Assembly (NCBI RefSeq): GCF_029873635.1
Contig: NC_080417.1
Coordinates: forward strand, 30,616,214 to 30,680,213
Direction: 5' to 3'
Length of the DNA: 64,000 nucleotides
From: Malania oleifera
Lineage: Eukaryota > Streptophyta > Magnoliopsida > Santalales > Ximeniaceae
Part shown: positions 47,549 through 57,687 of the stretch, piece by piece
Layout of the letters: each line of letters opens with the position of its first letter
Numbering within the stretch: position 1 is the stretch's first letter
Translations under genes and position numbers: made by a program
Notes under the pieces: generated by a model
What the model saw: the letters and a program-made list of their open reading frames with translations, nothing else
The model's database searches: none
What the model was told of the DNA's origin: nothing

Positions 47549-48002
47549 GAAATATTCCATACGCCGTTATTGACAACGAAATATTCCTTACACCGTTATT
47601 GACGACGTTAATTAACGTCGTTGCCGATGTTTGTTGACTAGATGCTGACGTGGCACTAATGTGGCAGGTGGGACCCAGTGATGACGTGTCTGCTGACGTG
47701 GCAATGGGGCCCATTGATGATTATGCTAAATTACATTAGGTAAATTAACAGGGAAGTGGGGGGTTACAATGGACCACTTATGTCCCACTTTCCTAGCTAG
47801 AATTTTTCCTTAGACACGTAATTAGCACAATATAGCTCCTAGGACCTCTATTCGAGCTCCGGTTTGCATCGTTGGCTTCGTCTCAATGAGAGGAACACAA
47901 TGGTGACCTCAAATATCAATTCTAAGGTACTGGGCAGGGGCTCCGATCTAGCGATTTTGCTCTGATCTAGCGACTTTGCTCCGATCTGACTTTGATACCA
48001 CT
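47549..48002. other. Non-coding segment with short duplication, palindrome and primer-like site
   Basis: A 29-bp tandem duplication (47549-47577 and 47578-47606) overlaps a perfect 20-bp palindrome ACGACGTTAATTAACGTCGT (47602-47621). GCTGACGTGGCA words recur at 47643 and 47691. The right end holds a primer-like site (sense, minus strand, TGGTATCAAAG; about 47991-48001) abutting LTR B copy 2. It is probably the internal region of another TRIM-like unit. Confidence 0.45.
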
Positions 48003-48498
48003 TGTTAGCACCAAAGGAGCCCATGGGTGGGCTTGATACACATGGGTGAATACCAACTTGACCCAAAAGCTTAAATGTATTGGGTCTTGGGTCCAACCAT
48101 GTATATAAGCACCCATCATCCACTCAATTTATCCAATATGGGACAAACTCACAAGTGGAATTCTCAAAAAATTTCCTCTCACTTGTTATTTCCAACTGCT
48201 CCCCCTTGAACGGAAATCGTCTCCCTTCTAGGAGCAAACTCAATTCTCCAATAGCTGCTGAAGTGGGTCTTACCACTGGTGACTTACGTGCGTCGGATTG
48301 CATTCCACGGGCCTCCGAACCAATCTTACCTCTCATATCTTAACCCTATTCGGATCCATCCGCAACCTAGATGATCCTTATTGGCCTCGACCACACACTT
48401 GGTCCTCCAACTATTAGCACGTCAGGAGAATTAGTTTCATATCTCAACTTTTTACGATGTCACTCACCCAGAGTTACAAACCGTTAGCTCTGATACCA
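48003..48498 (-). mobile_element. TRIM-B copy 2: LTR, purine tract, internal region, primer site
   Basis: The LTR (48003-48169) and internal region (48170-48498) match 332-829. The primer site (sense TGGTATCAGAGC) is at 48487-48498. Sense-upstream of it lies a different, Copia-like LTR rather than a family B LTR. Sense-downstream of the LTR is a further primer-like site, so this LTR has internal-type sequence on both sides. Confidence 0.75.
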
Positions 48499-48790
48499 CT
48501 TATTAAGTATCTAGGAACAACAATCACACACAAGTAAAACAAATAAGCAAAAATATGAACACCAGATTTACGTGGTTCGGTCTAATTTGACCTCCGTCCA
48601 TGGAGCACACCAAATTTACTATAACCTGGGAGAAAATAAGAGGAGGAGACACACACTCAACTTAACTCTTCTCACACTTTTTCTCTCTCTCACCTTCAGC
48701 ACTCTCATACTCCTCACTCACTCACTTTCTTGCATGTTCACACACAAATGCTCTCATTATATAGATACATAGGATGATAGTAAAAGTAAG
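48499..48790 (-). repeat. Copia-like LTR end next to a primer site
   Basis: On the minus strand this segment ends with ACCGAACCACGTAAATCTGG, ATTGTTGTTCCTAG and a few bases before the primer site at 48498, the usual R-U5 end of plant Copia LTRs. A GA/GT-rich leader (48640-48740) precedes it. The outer limit is uncertain. Confidence 0.5.
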
Positions 48791-49084
48791 GGATTAATAG
48801 TGATTTAATGGGATGAATTTGGCATACGGTATTATCATTCCAGCACATGAAAGTTGGCTCCTCCACGACTCTCATTCTCATTTGCAGCTCATCATCATCA
48901 AGACCATTAAATTTTTTGTTTCCATTTAATCTCTATCTCCATATTTTCTTAACATGGAGGAATGGTGATATTACAAGAGATGAATTTATTTGAAAAGTTA
49001 GATCATACGAAAGGCAAGCATTCTATTTCCCTGAAGCTACGATGCGAAACCACATGGAATGTGTGCCTTTTTTAACAGTATTAT
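48791..49084. other. Unassigned stretch
   Basis: No coding or RNA signal is seen. It may hold the rest of the Copia-like LTR or part of the second LINE. Confidence 0.35.
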
Positions 49085-50049
49085 TGTAATGACCTGCTTA
49101 ATTTTCACATTTTTTCCTTAAATATTAAAAATCAATATAAAAAATCCAGTAGATCATGATCAACCTGAACCCGTGGGTACCAGGGATAAAACATAAACAT
49201 ATAACGGAAGCCTAAACAGTAGGAAATATAAAATCATAAATAACTCATAATACCATATACAATATCATCCTTCACAATACCAGAGTTGTCATATCCACTG
49301 TATATACATATATAAACCACCCAAAAGAGTCCTAGGGTTATTCCCACAAAATCCAACTGACCCTATCACAAAATACATACCCTTCAGAAAGGGCAGATCA
49401 GTCGTAACTATCACAGTGGAGCTTTACCCACTCTTCTATCAGGGGCTCCTGAAAATTTCATGTAATTTGGGGTGAGACACCTCTCAGTAAGGGAAATAAA
49501 CTAATACTAGTGTGTGGCAACATGAGCATTTCCGTGTTTTATATAAAATCATACATAAACATATCGGTATAACTGTCTGTACCATATCTAAGAAACATAT
49601 ATTCTCATATCATAGCAGAACATACATGATTTTCATAAACATAATTCATGTCATATAATATAATATGAAAACAACCCTGGTAGGTTAGCTGGTTGTTATC
49701 ATGTATTACCCCCACATGACTAGGTTGTGTGGCCCAAAGGCGAGACCTGACAATGGTTGGCCTACCACTGCCAAGTCAATAGTACAGTCTGTAATCCGAT
49801 GGGTCACTCACACTTCTTAAAACCACATCGACCATCCAACCTCATGCCACTTCGTATAGCAGCGTTAACACAAATATCATGATAAATCATGAACACATAG
49901 CATCGATATCGTGTAAGTGCTAGCCTAAACCAAGCCAACCAGGTTATGATAACATATAACATATAATAAAACTGTGATACATGAATATTTCATACCATTA
50001 ATTACCAAATCAATATCATCATATCATTTTGCATATATAAGTATATCAT

Positions 50050-50305
50050 GAATCGTCGGCCCGTACGCCGGTATTTCATATTTTACCATAGATCGGCCTG
50101 TACGCCGGTAAACATATCCATAGCTCAGCTCGTACGCCGGCAAACATATCTATAGCTCAGCCCGTACGCCGGCAAACATATCCATAGCTCGGCCCATACA
50201 CCAGCAAACATATCTATAGCTCAGTCCATACGCCGGCAAACATATCCATAACTCGGCCCGTACGCCGGCAAACATATAAAACTCTCAGCCCATATGCCGG
50301 TTTTT
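50050..50305 (-). repeat. 32-bp minisatellite within LTR G
   Basis: About seven units contain CCCGTACGCCGG and AAACATATCCATAGC. It lies in the part of the LTR where the Tekay-type LTR has its own, unrelated 38-bp minisatellite. Confidence 0.88.
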
Positions 50306-50904
50306 CATTATACAAAATCCATATCTTTTTCATATTTCCAAAAAACAGTATTTCATTATAAATTTTACTCATGCCACACGAAACAGGTTGTATACATATT
50401 TAAACATATCATCTTTTATAATAGTATATCCCAAACATAAAGCATATATAAATATATTTATTTTTCTGAAATCAGATGTTGTAATAACATACATACATTT
50501 TCATAAAATAACTAGTTTAGTTTATCCCTTTACCTGATTCCTGAAAAAGCCCATAAAATAATCAACTCAACACCTGCTGGGTTCCCTAGTCAACACCCTG
50601 AAAATGACATTTTTCAGAACTAAACTTCAGTATTTCTACGTGTACTACGCTTTCTACAACTGTCAAGAAGTCAAATATTGAGTAGAAAGTCTTACCCTGA
50701 ATTTGAGTTGAATTCTAAACTCGACCCACCGACGATCCACTCTAGTAGATATGCAGAGAACTTTCCTAAGAGTGTCGTGGTGGCTTTGGATCATCAATCC
50801 AACGGCAGATGGACCCAGAAATTGAGAGAGAAGGAAGGAGAGCTGAAGAGGAGAGAGAAAATGAGAGTTGTGCATGAGTTTTCGGCCAAAAATGAAGATT
50901 TGGC

Positions 50905-51095
50905 CTATTTATACATTGGCCTTTGTTGACGAGCCATGTCACCTCGTTGACGAGGTCAATAGGCAATTCATTGATGAACCCTTCACTCATCGACAAAATT
51001 CAAAGATGCCCAAAACCCCCCTCTCAGTATTTTCTCGTCGGCGAAGTGCACCCTCGTCGACGAGCCTAAACTACCACGTCGTCGACGAACGCTGC
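50905..51095 (-). promoter_or_regulatory. LTR G promoter: TCGTCGACGA-like array plus TATA box
   Basis: Several exact or degenerate TCGTCGACGA units lie between 50925 and 51095; on the sense strand they precede a TATA box (GTATAAATAGG, about 50904-50914) by some 15 bp. The array is more decayed than in the Tekay-type LTRs and LTR D. Confidence 0.55.
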
Positions 51096-51167
51096 TTGCC
51101 CCCTTTTAATTTCCTTTTCTCCCTTCCTTTTATTATTTAAATATTATAAATTCTCTGGGTCACTACA

Positions 51168-51960
51168 TATATGGACCTTGTAATGTTGCAAGAAAACAAG
51201 AGTTGTGGAATGAACTTTCAACAACAACAAAAAAAAAAAATTCCTCTTACTATATGGTGCCTTTGTGGTGATTTCAACGAGTTAAGGTTCCCATTATAAG
51301 AGATTCAGACCTTGCAAATTGACCAGAAGCATGGAACAATTCTCGGATTTCATTGCCAATTGAGTGCTAATTGACTTCCCACTCTTAGGTGCTAATTTCA
51401 CATGGTGAAACAATCAAGAAATCCCCACTTTTTTTCTAAAATAGACAAGTTATTATTTGCCTAAGCTAGGAGAATGGAAATTCAAATTTGTGTCAGAAGG
51501 CTCTCCCAAGATGTCTATTTGATCACAATCTTATCTTGCTGGATGGTTTATGGCATTAAATGGGGAAAATCTCCTTTCAAGTTTGATAAAAGTTGGCTTA
51601 AAACTAATGATTTTACTACAATTTTGACCCAATGGTGGAAGAGCTTTGATTATCAAGGCTCCTGCTCCTTCATTTTAGCTAGCAAACTGAAAACACTCAA
51701 TTTTCACATCAAGAATTGGAGGGCCATTTCCCAAGAAAACACTATAAAGCATAAGCAAGAGCTCCTGTTAACAATAAATGAATGCAATAACTTGGAGCTA
51801 GGAGCCTACTTGTTTTATTTCACAAGGCAAATTTGTTGGCTTTTTGAGTCCAATCCCTATTTTGATGCTGACAAAGTACAATTTACTTGTGTTTGTATTT
51901 CACACGTGAACAAATTCATTAAGACCCATAAAGCCCATTCATCTGACGTTTTCCATGAAG
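51168..51960 (+). pseudogene. Second LINE: endonuclease and linker region
   Basis: Translation in changing frames gives YGPCNVARKQELWNEL (about 51170-51215), a GDFNELR-type block (about 51275), a SKIDKLL-type block (about 51435) and WGKSPFKFDKSWLKTNDF (about 51560-51615). It is of the same LINE type as 1-331. Many frame changes are present and the 5' end is missing at the border with LTR G. Confidence 0.75.
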
Positions 51961-52440
51961 AGGAGCAAAGAAGATAAAGAAAATATTTAATTTTATTTGT
52001 AATGCATTTAAGTTTTTATTACGTTGGTTTGTAATAATGCATGCATCTGCATGATATGTTTAAATGCTCAGATGACCATAGGTTGACCATAGGACACCTA
52101 ACATTTCACCAAAAATCTTTTTCTAAAAAGACTAAAATCATACAAAGTTTTTTGAATTGCTTTAAGGTCAAATTAGGGCTTACAAAGACTTTAGTCAACT
52201 GACGTTGGATTTTTGGGTTAATTTAATAGCCCTAGTCGACCGACCCATTTCACTTATAAACACCTCAGTCGACTGAACACATTGTAGGCCAAAAGTCAAC
52301 TTGTTGACCATGCCTCAGGTGACCGACCATAATATGAATTGTGGTGAATCAGCAAATATTTAAATTGGCCGAAATATTTTTTAAAACCCAATTAACCCCC
52401 TCTTGTGATCACGCCAAAGTCAACAAAATTGAAGAGAGAA
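51961..52440. other. Insertion of unknown type inside the second LINE
   Basis: LINE homology stops near 51960 and resumes near 52480. The segment between contains several GTCGAC words (52225-52275) and CAACTTGTTGACC, similar in style to the right part of LTR C. No ends or duplications could be fixed. Confidence 0.35.
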
Positions 52441-53235
52441 AATGAAAAAAAGAGAATTGTTGCATATTTTAAACCTCTTTAGAATCTTCTTGGAGATTGA
52501 AATCAAGAGAAATTTGGTTAAAAGAGGGTGACGTGAATACCAAGTTCTTCCACACTATGACTTCATAAAAATAGAAGAGTTAATTTTTTAACTCAATTGC
52601 AAATTGGTGACAAGCAATCTTTATCTGTTCAAGAATCAAGGAGAGGGCCATAAGATTATTTCATGATCTCTATAAGGAGTCCTCAAACTGGAGGCCCTTC
52701 TTTAAGGATGGAGCTTTAAAGAAGTTACCGACCTAAATAAGTAAGGAACTCAAAGAATCCTTTACGGAGGAGGAGGTTTGGAATGCAATGAATTCTTTTA
52801 ATCGTGACAAAGCTCCACTAATGGTTTCACTGTTGCTTGGCTCCAAAATTGTTGGGGTTGCATCAAATAAGATTTCATGAATGCGCTTAATGAGTTCCAT
52901 GCTATGGAAAATTTTGAAAGAAGCTTGAACTCCACATTCTTTATATTGATTCCAAAAAAAGGAGGGTTAGCAAATCTAAGAGATTTTAGGCCAATCAGTC
53001 TGGTTGGTATTTTCTATAAGCGCCTAGAAAAATTTTTATCCCTGAGACTAAAGAATGTATTGCCTCTGATCCTATCCATGAATCAATTTGCTTTTGTTGT
53101 TGATAGGTAGATCTTAGATGCATCTCTAATTGCCAATGAATGTGTTGATCATTGGAGAAAGAAAAAGGTGAAGGATTTACTTGTAAGTTAGACATGGAGA
53201 AAGCGTTCGATTACATTAGTTGTAGAAAGGATGTT
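52441..53235 (+). pseudogene. Second LINE: RT region
   Basis: The translation shows GDVNTKFFH-type sequence (about 52525), a FFILIPKKGG block followed by LRDFRPISLVGIFYKRLEK (about 52940-53030) and the start of a KLDMEKAFDYI-type block (about 53185-53215). The YADD region and everything after it are missing. Frame changes and stops are present. Confidence 0.78.
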
Positions 53236-53324
53236 CTGCCTATAGTCCATTAGCAAGCGACTAAGAGAACCATTCTTTCCGTTTGGTAAGGAAATACAAG
53301 CATAACGGGGAGTTTTTTTTAATA

Positions 53325-53512
53325 GGAATATGAATATGACTCTTCGCCCAACTCAAGTCAAGCAAAGCGTAGTTAGAACTCAATCAAGAGATGTTTCTTC
53401 TTATATTCCAACTAATGTAATTGTGATTACAGATGGTCAAATATTATTATCTTCAGATCTCTTGAGTGTTGGAATTAGACCTACTATTAATGTGGGTATT
53501 TCCATTTCTTGT
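53325..53512 (+). pseudogene. atpA: Plastid atpA-like fragment (probable NUPT)
   Basis: The translation of 53330-53533 includes [20 protein letters not shown], then [20 protein letters not shown], matching the conserved region of the plastid ATP synthase CF1 alpha subunit around the ITDGQI and GIRPAINVG motifs. The wording ILLSSDLL is nearer to the plastid protein than to mitochondrial atp1. Only about 50-60 residues are present, with several differences and loss of homology after about 53512. It is an old plastid-to-nucleus transfer next to the end of the LINE remnant. Confidence 0.75.
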
Positions 53513-53683
53513 ATGTCAATTTTCAAATATTAGAATTGGTAATTCATCTCTCTGTGTGTGTGCGCACACATTATCTCCCCCATAAACATTTATTGTATGG
53601 GTTTGCATCCTTAAATACATAGTTGTTGTCTTGGATCTCTCAAATGATCTAAATGAGTATATTTATCACAATAGGACTACAAC

Positions 53684-54004
53684 TGTAACACCCCAACCTG
53701 GGTCTACCAGGGAGCACTGCATCTGTCTTCCTCCACCTGGACCAGACAATAAGGGGGCGCACCTTATCGGACTAATGACTAGCCCCACAAACCAACACGT
53801 GTCCTTTTTAGTGTGTTTTGTCATCACTCACACACTTACTAAGAAAGCTTCCTAGAAGATCACCCATCCCAAGATTACTCCAAACCAAGCACGTTTAACC
53901 GTTGAGTTCTTATGGGAAGGCTCCTGAAAAAAAAAAAAGTGCACCTTATTGATATGGGTAGTAACATCTAATCTTTTTAAACCTTTCTTTCACGGGGTAT
54001 CACA
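53684..54004 (-). mobile_element. Cassandra-type LTR carrying a 5S rRNA-like sequence
   Basis: An LTR of 321 bp; sense (minus) strand TGTGATACCCCG to GGTTGGGGTGTTACA. It contains a segment (53845-53925) that on the minus strand reads AAGAACTCAACGGTTAAACG, then TGCTTGG and GGATGGGTGATC, which follows the internal promoter region of 5S rRNA. This is the hallmark of Cassandra TRIMs. A purine tract (sense GGGGGAGAA, about 54005-54013) abuts the sense-upstream end, so it is a 3' LTR. Confidence 0.85.
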
Positions 54005-54118
54005 TTCTCCCCCAATTATAGAATGCAACGTCCTTGTTGTGAACCCACATTTCCAAACCCAGGCGATGTGAATCTCATCACACTTCTGATTGGATAATTG
54101 TTCTGATACCACCTATAA
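54005..54118 (-). mobile_element. Cassandra internal region with primer site
   Basis: About 110 bp lie between the purine tract (54005-54013) and a tRNA-Met primer site (sense TGGTATCAGAAC, 54100-54111). The expected second Cassandra LTR is replaced by an unrelated long LTR starting at 54119. Confidence 0.7.
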
Positions 54119-56297
54119 TGCCTCGACCCGCCATGTGGGGCCAAGGGTGCTACTTTAGTGACGTATGTTCACCTAATACCAACTCATCATATAAAATGTA
54201 GCGAAAATAAATCATATATTTTCCACAATCCATTACCAGAGTTCTAAACCACTTGTATATACAAACGTCTCCAAATTATCCTTATTACAACCATAGCACA
54301 GTACAAAAACGAACTAATTTCATACACACCGCGTACAAAAACTATCAGACCGACCCAACCCCCTTCAAGCCCCTAAGCACGATCCCTGGTGTTTCTTGAA
54401 AAGACAATTTGTATGATGGGATGAGACACTTCTCAGTAAGGGAAGACTAAGTTAATATCAGTGTGTGGCCAACATGAATTTTAGTGTATATAGAAAATAA
54501 CTCGTTCTTCATTTAACCGAAAATAGCATTTAAATGTATAATCATTCTACATAGTTAAAAATACCTTTTTTCCTTCCCACAGTATAAATCAGCTCAATGA
54601 ATAATTAACAACAGTTATAAAATCATTCTTAACCTGTATTCACACACACGCACAATTATTTATAAGTAAAAGTTTTCGAGAATAAGGAAGATTATACATC
54701 CATACATGTACCTTCCCTCTGCTCTAGTATCATTACAACTATTAGGGCACTCACCTTACTCAGCAAGCCCTCGGGGTTTGGTTAATAATTAACCTCATTT
54801 ACATAAATTAAAATTATGCATATAAGACAACTCCCTATGACTAACGCCATTTACTTCCCCCATGGCACAGGTTGTGCGACCCGAAGGCTGGACTAAGTCA
54901 GAATGATCAGCCCAAAACAAAGTCAAAACATCATCCTCTGCAAATACGTCTGCAGGCATCCACAGCCAAGTTGTAGGTCTGACGCCCTTACTTTAACCTC
55001 ACGCAGGCAGTTGGTTGAGAACCCCCTACACTTCTATCCATAACAGTGTGGGTGCGTGTAGTCTAATAATCAAATCACTAGCAACGGTATCGTGCCCACA
55101 ATACATTGGTTCCCAGGGTTCCTAAAGCATATTATGCAATTTAAGTGATAAAAACTGTAGTTTAAATCATTTCGTATAAAACTTGTCATTTTATAAAACC
55201 CAGCCCTCAGCCATCAATTACAACCCAGCTCACAACCATTTAAACATAACCCCAGCCCTCGATCGTCATATCAAATCCTTATATTATTCACAAACAGTTC
55301 CAGTATTTTGCAAACAATTTCAGTATTTCACAAACAGTTTAGTATTTTAAAATCTCAAATTCAAATATACAATAATTCATACTAATTAAATCATCTGTCA
55401 CACGATTTCTACATTTTAACATAACCATATAAACAATCAAGTTTTCCACTATTCATTTTATTCAAAAATATTGTATCGTATATCATAGGTTTGTAAATCC
55501 CTATTGAACAATTGGTTTTCAAAATAACCTTTGAATTTTTAAATAAATAAATATATACATATATAGCAGTTTAATTGGTTCAAATGTAATAAAATTCATG
55601 ATTTAACTTAATCCCCTTACCTGATTTCCTGAACTACGCCTGCAGGGATTCCAAAATTATACCCGTGGTGCTCACCCAAGCCCTGAATTCATTAACCTAA
55701 TTCAATCCCAGAATTCCCAATATTCTAACATTTCCAAATCTACATTAATTAAATGACAATTAATTCCTAAAAAACCCCCCTTATCCTAATTTTGGGGCTA
55801 TACCTATGATAACCCCATGAGAAATTCGTTCCGCTAGACTTGTAGAAAATCATTCCTAAATTCTCGTAGTGGTATCCAATCGTCAATTTGACTTAAGATT
55901 TAAGAAAAATTGAGGTAAGAGTGAGAATTTACCTTAACCCAAGGAATATGCCTACGTCGTTCTTACGACAAATTCGCTCCAATAGAAATGTCGGTGGCGG
56001 AGAATGAAACCCAGTGGTATTTTCTAATTTTTGATTAGTTGAATATTTGTCGAGAAATTAAGGAAAGTGGGAGAGAGAACGAAGGAGAGATGGAGACGCT
56101 GAAAAGGGGGGTGCAGCTTCTTTCCTGAAACTGAATTTCAGGATGCTTCACTGATATAATATTTTAATATATATATATATATATATAATGTTATATTATA
56201 TTAATATATGATATTATATTATTTAATTAATAATAATTATTATTATTTTTTTGAAATCACTATATCCTCTTATAATAATTATTTTTGGGACGTTACA
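54119..56297 (-). repeat. Long LTR (F), Gypsy-like, without partner
   Basis: The sense (minus) strand runs TGTAACGTCCC at 56297 to GGTCGAGGCA at 54119, about 2.18 kb. It carries the shared CTCAGTAAGG block (54419-54441) and GTGTGTGGCC (54461-54470), but no TCGTCGACGA array. A tRNA-Met primer site lies 7 bp beyond its sense 3' end, as for a 5' LTR. No coding sequence follows. Confidence 0.65.
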
Positions 56298-57322
56298 AGA
56301 AAGAGGAGTCATAAAAAAATATTTATGATTTTTGAAAATTTTAAGACATACATTCACTTAATTAAGTACATGATTTTAGTAGATTTTGTGTTCATTATAT
56401 AATTCTTTTTTCATATATTAGTTGCTCATAGGTCAAGGTATAATAGCTATCTTTTAAAAATACCTATTAAGATTACAATATTAAACCATTAATAAACATT
56501 GACACGAGAATCTTATTTACATTCTTATGAATCTTAGAATGTGAACCGAATAAAAATATTTATATGAGATAGTCATCTTATTAAGGAATAGAATTCCCAA
56601 ATTTTCATTAATTGTATAAAAATATTTTGTCCCTTTAGCAATCGAACAAGTGACCTCCACCACAAACGTGTCAATTACTTTTTAGATGTAGACAATTTTC
56701 ATAGAAAATTAAGCAACGGAGTCATACTAAGTGACCTCATGACTATTTTTGGAATTAAAAAAAATGAAGCAATTAAGAAGCAGGGTAGCTAGTACCTCAA
56801 TCAACTAATACTAAATTATCCGTTTGGGGTCTGAGGCTGAGTTTGAGACAGGTGGGAAGAGAAGGGTGCGGTGGGAGAGATACAGCTGTTGGGCCAATCT
56901 GATAAGCTGGCTAGGAGATGGATGGATCCACCATATTATAGCTAGCAGAGGCTTGAACGCAAGAAGCGGAAGCCAAGAACCCCACCAGAAACTGGTCAAC
57001 GCAATAACAAACCCCAATCCCCAATTAAGAAATTTTAAGAACTAGAGGTGCATTTTGCATGCATGTTAATGCATGCCATGCATGCATACATACATGGGGA
57101 GCCCACGTACGTAGACACCCAATTAAACAGGCACTCCCCCAGCAATACTATCAATTTTAGGATAGCAAATTGGCTGCCAGCCGCCTTTGTAGGAGGCAAT
57201 TTTGTGGGGGAAGCAGCTAGCTAGGGCCTGCCCTTTCTACCATGCACCTTTCACTATGCCAGCCCTTTTCCCTTTCCTCTTCTCCTTGAGAAGGACCTTG
57301 CTTCCCTATCTTTCTCTTTCAG
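56298..57322. promoter_or_regulatory. Upstream region of the PERK gene
   Basis: AT-rich to about 56800, then mixed. RY-type words (CATGCA/TGCATG) cluster at 57055-57090. A pyrimidine-rich stretch near 57260-57320 is likely to include the transcription start (Y-patch-like). No convincing TATA box is seen. An open frame at 56824-57045 has no recognisable homology. Confidence 0.45.
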
Positions 57323-57325
57323 GTA

Positions 57326-57380
<55 letters not shown>

Positions 57381-57458
57381 GAAATCTGCATGTTTTGAAA
57401 TTCACGTACCTACATTGTTCCCATGCATGCATGCATGGTTTTCTCATATGTCATGCAG
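57323..57458 (+). other. Possible 5' UTR intron with long CT run
   Basis: CAG/GTAACC at 57320-57328 is a good donor. Acceptors ATGCAG (ending 57458) or CTGCAG (ending 57471) follow. The candidate intron contains a CT microsatellite (57328-57380) and CATGCATGCATGCATGG (57422-57438). It is inferred from splice words only. Confidence 0.35.
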
Positions 57459-57687
57459 GCTGCTGCTGCAGATTGATGCATGGTGTCAATAATCTTTTGT
57501 GCTATATATGTTGAATATATATGAATCTATGAGGTCGAATAATTGACGTGGTGTGTTATTTGTTTTTGGGAATTCAATTTTGGGAAGGGGTCCTCACCCG
57601 TTGAGGCGAGCAGCGGCGGGACTGGTGGAGTTTCCGGCGTGTTTAGGAGGCTAATCTTGGCCAGAAGTCCCGATCCATTACTGGATA

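Larger units (their letters stand above)
49085..51167 (-). repeat. Isolated Gypsy-like LTR (G), related to LTR D
   Basis: The sense (minus) strand runs TGTAGTGACCC at 51167 to GCAGGTCATTACA at 49085, 2083 bp, close to the length of LTR D. It holds the TCGTCGACGA array, TATA box, purine-rich leader, a 32-bp minisatellite and the shared CTCAGTAAGG block (49471-49492). No second copy and no clear target duplication are seen, so it is a solo or remnant LTR. Confidence 0.75.

Noticed and set aside
50050-50305. Regularly spaced repeat array that might suggest a CRISPR
   Set aside because: Units are contiguous 32-bp minisatellite copies without unique spacers, inside a plant LTR.
53845-53925. 5S rRNA gene
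   Set aside because: The 5S-like segment is diverged and embedded in a Cassandra LTR with purine tract and primer site; it is not a 5S locus.
56824-57045. 73-codon frame upstream of PERK
   Set aside because: No recognisable homology or codon bias; probably chance in the upstream region.
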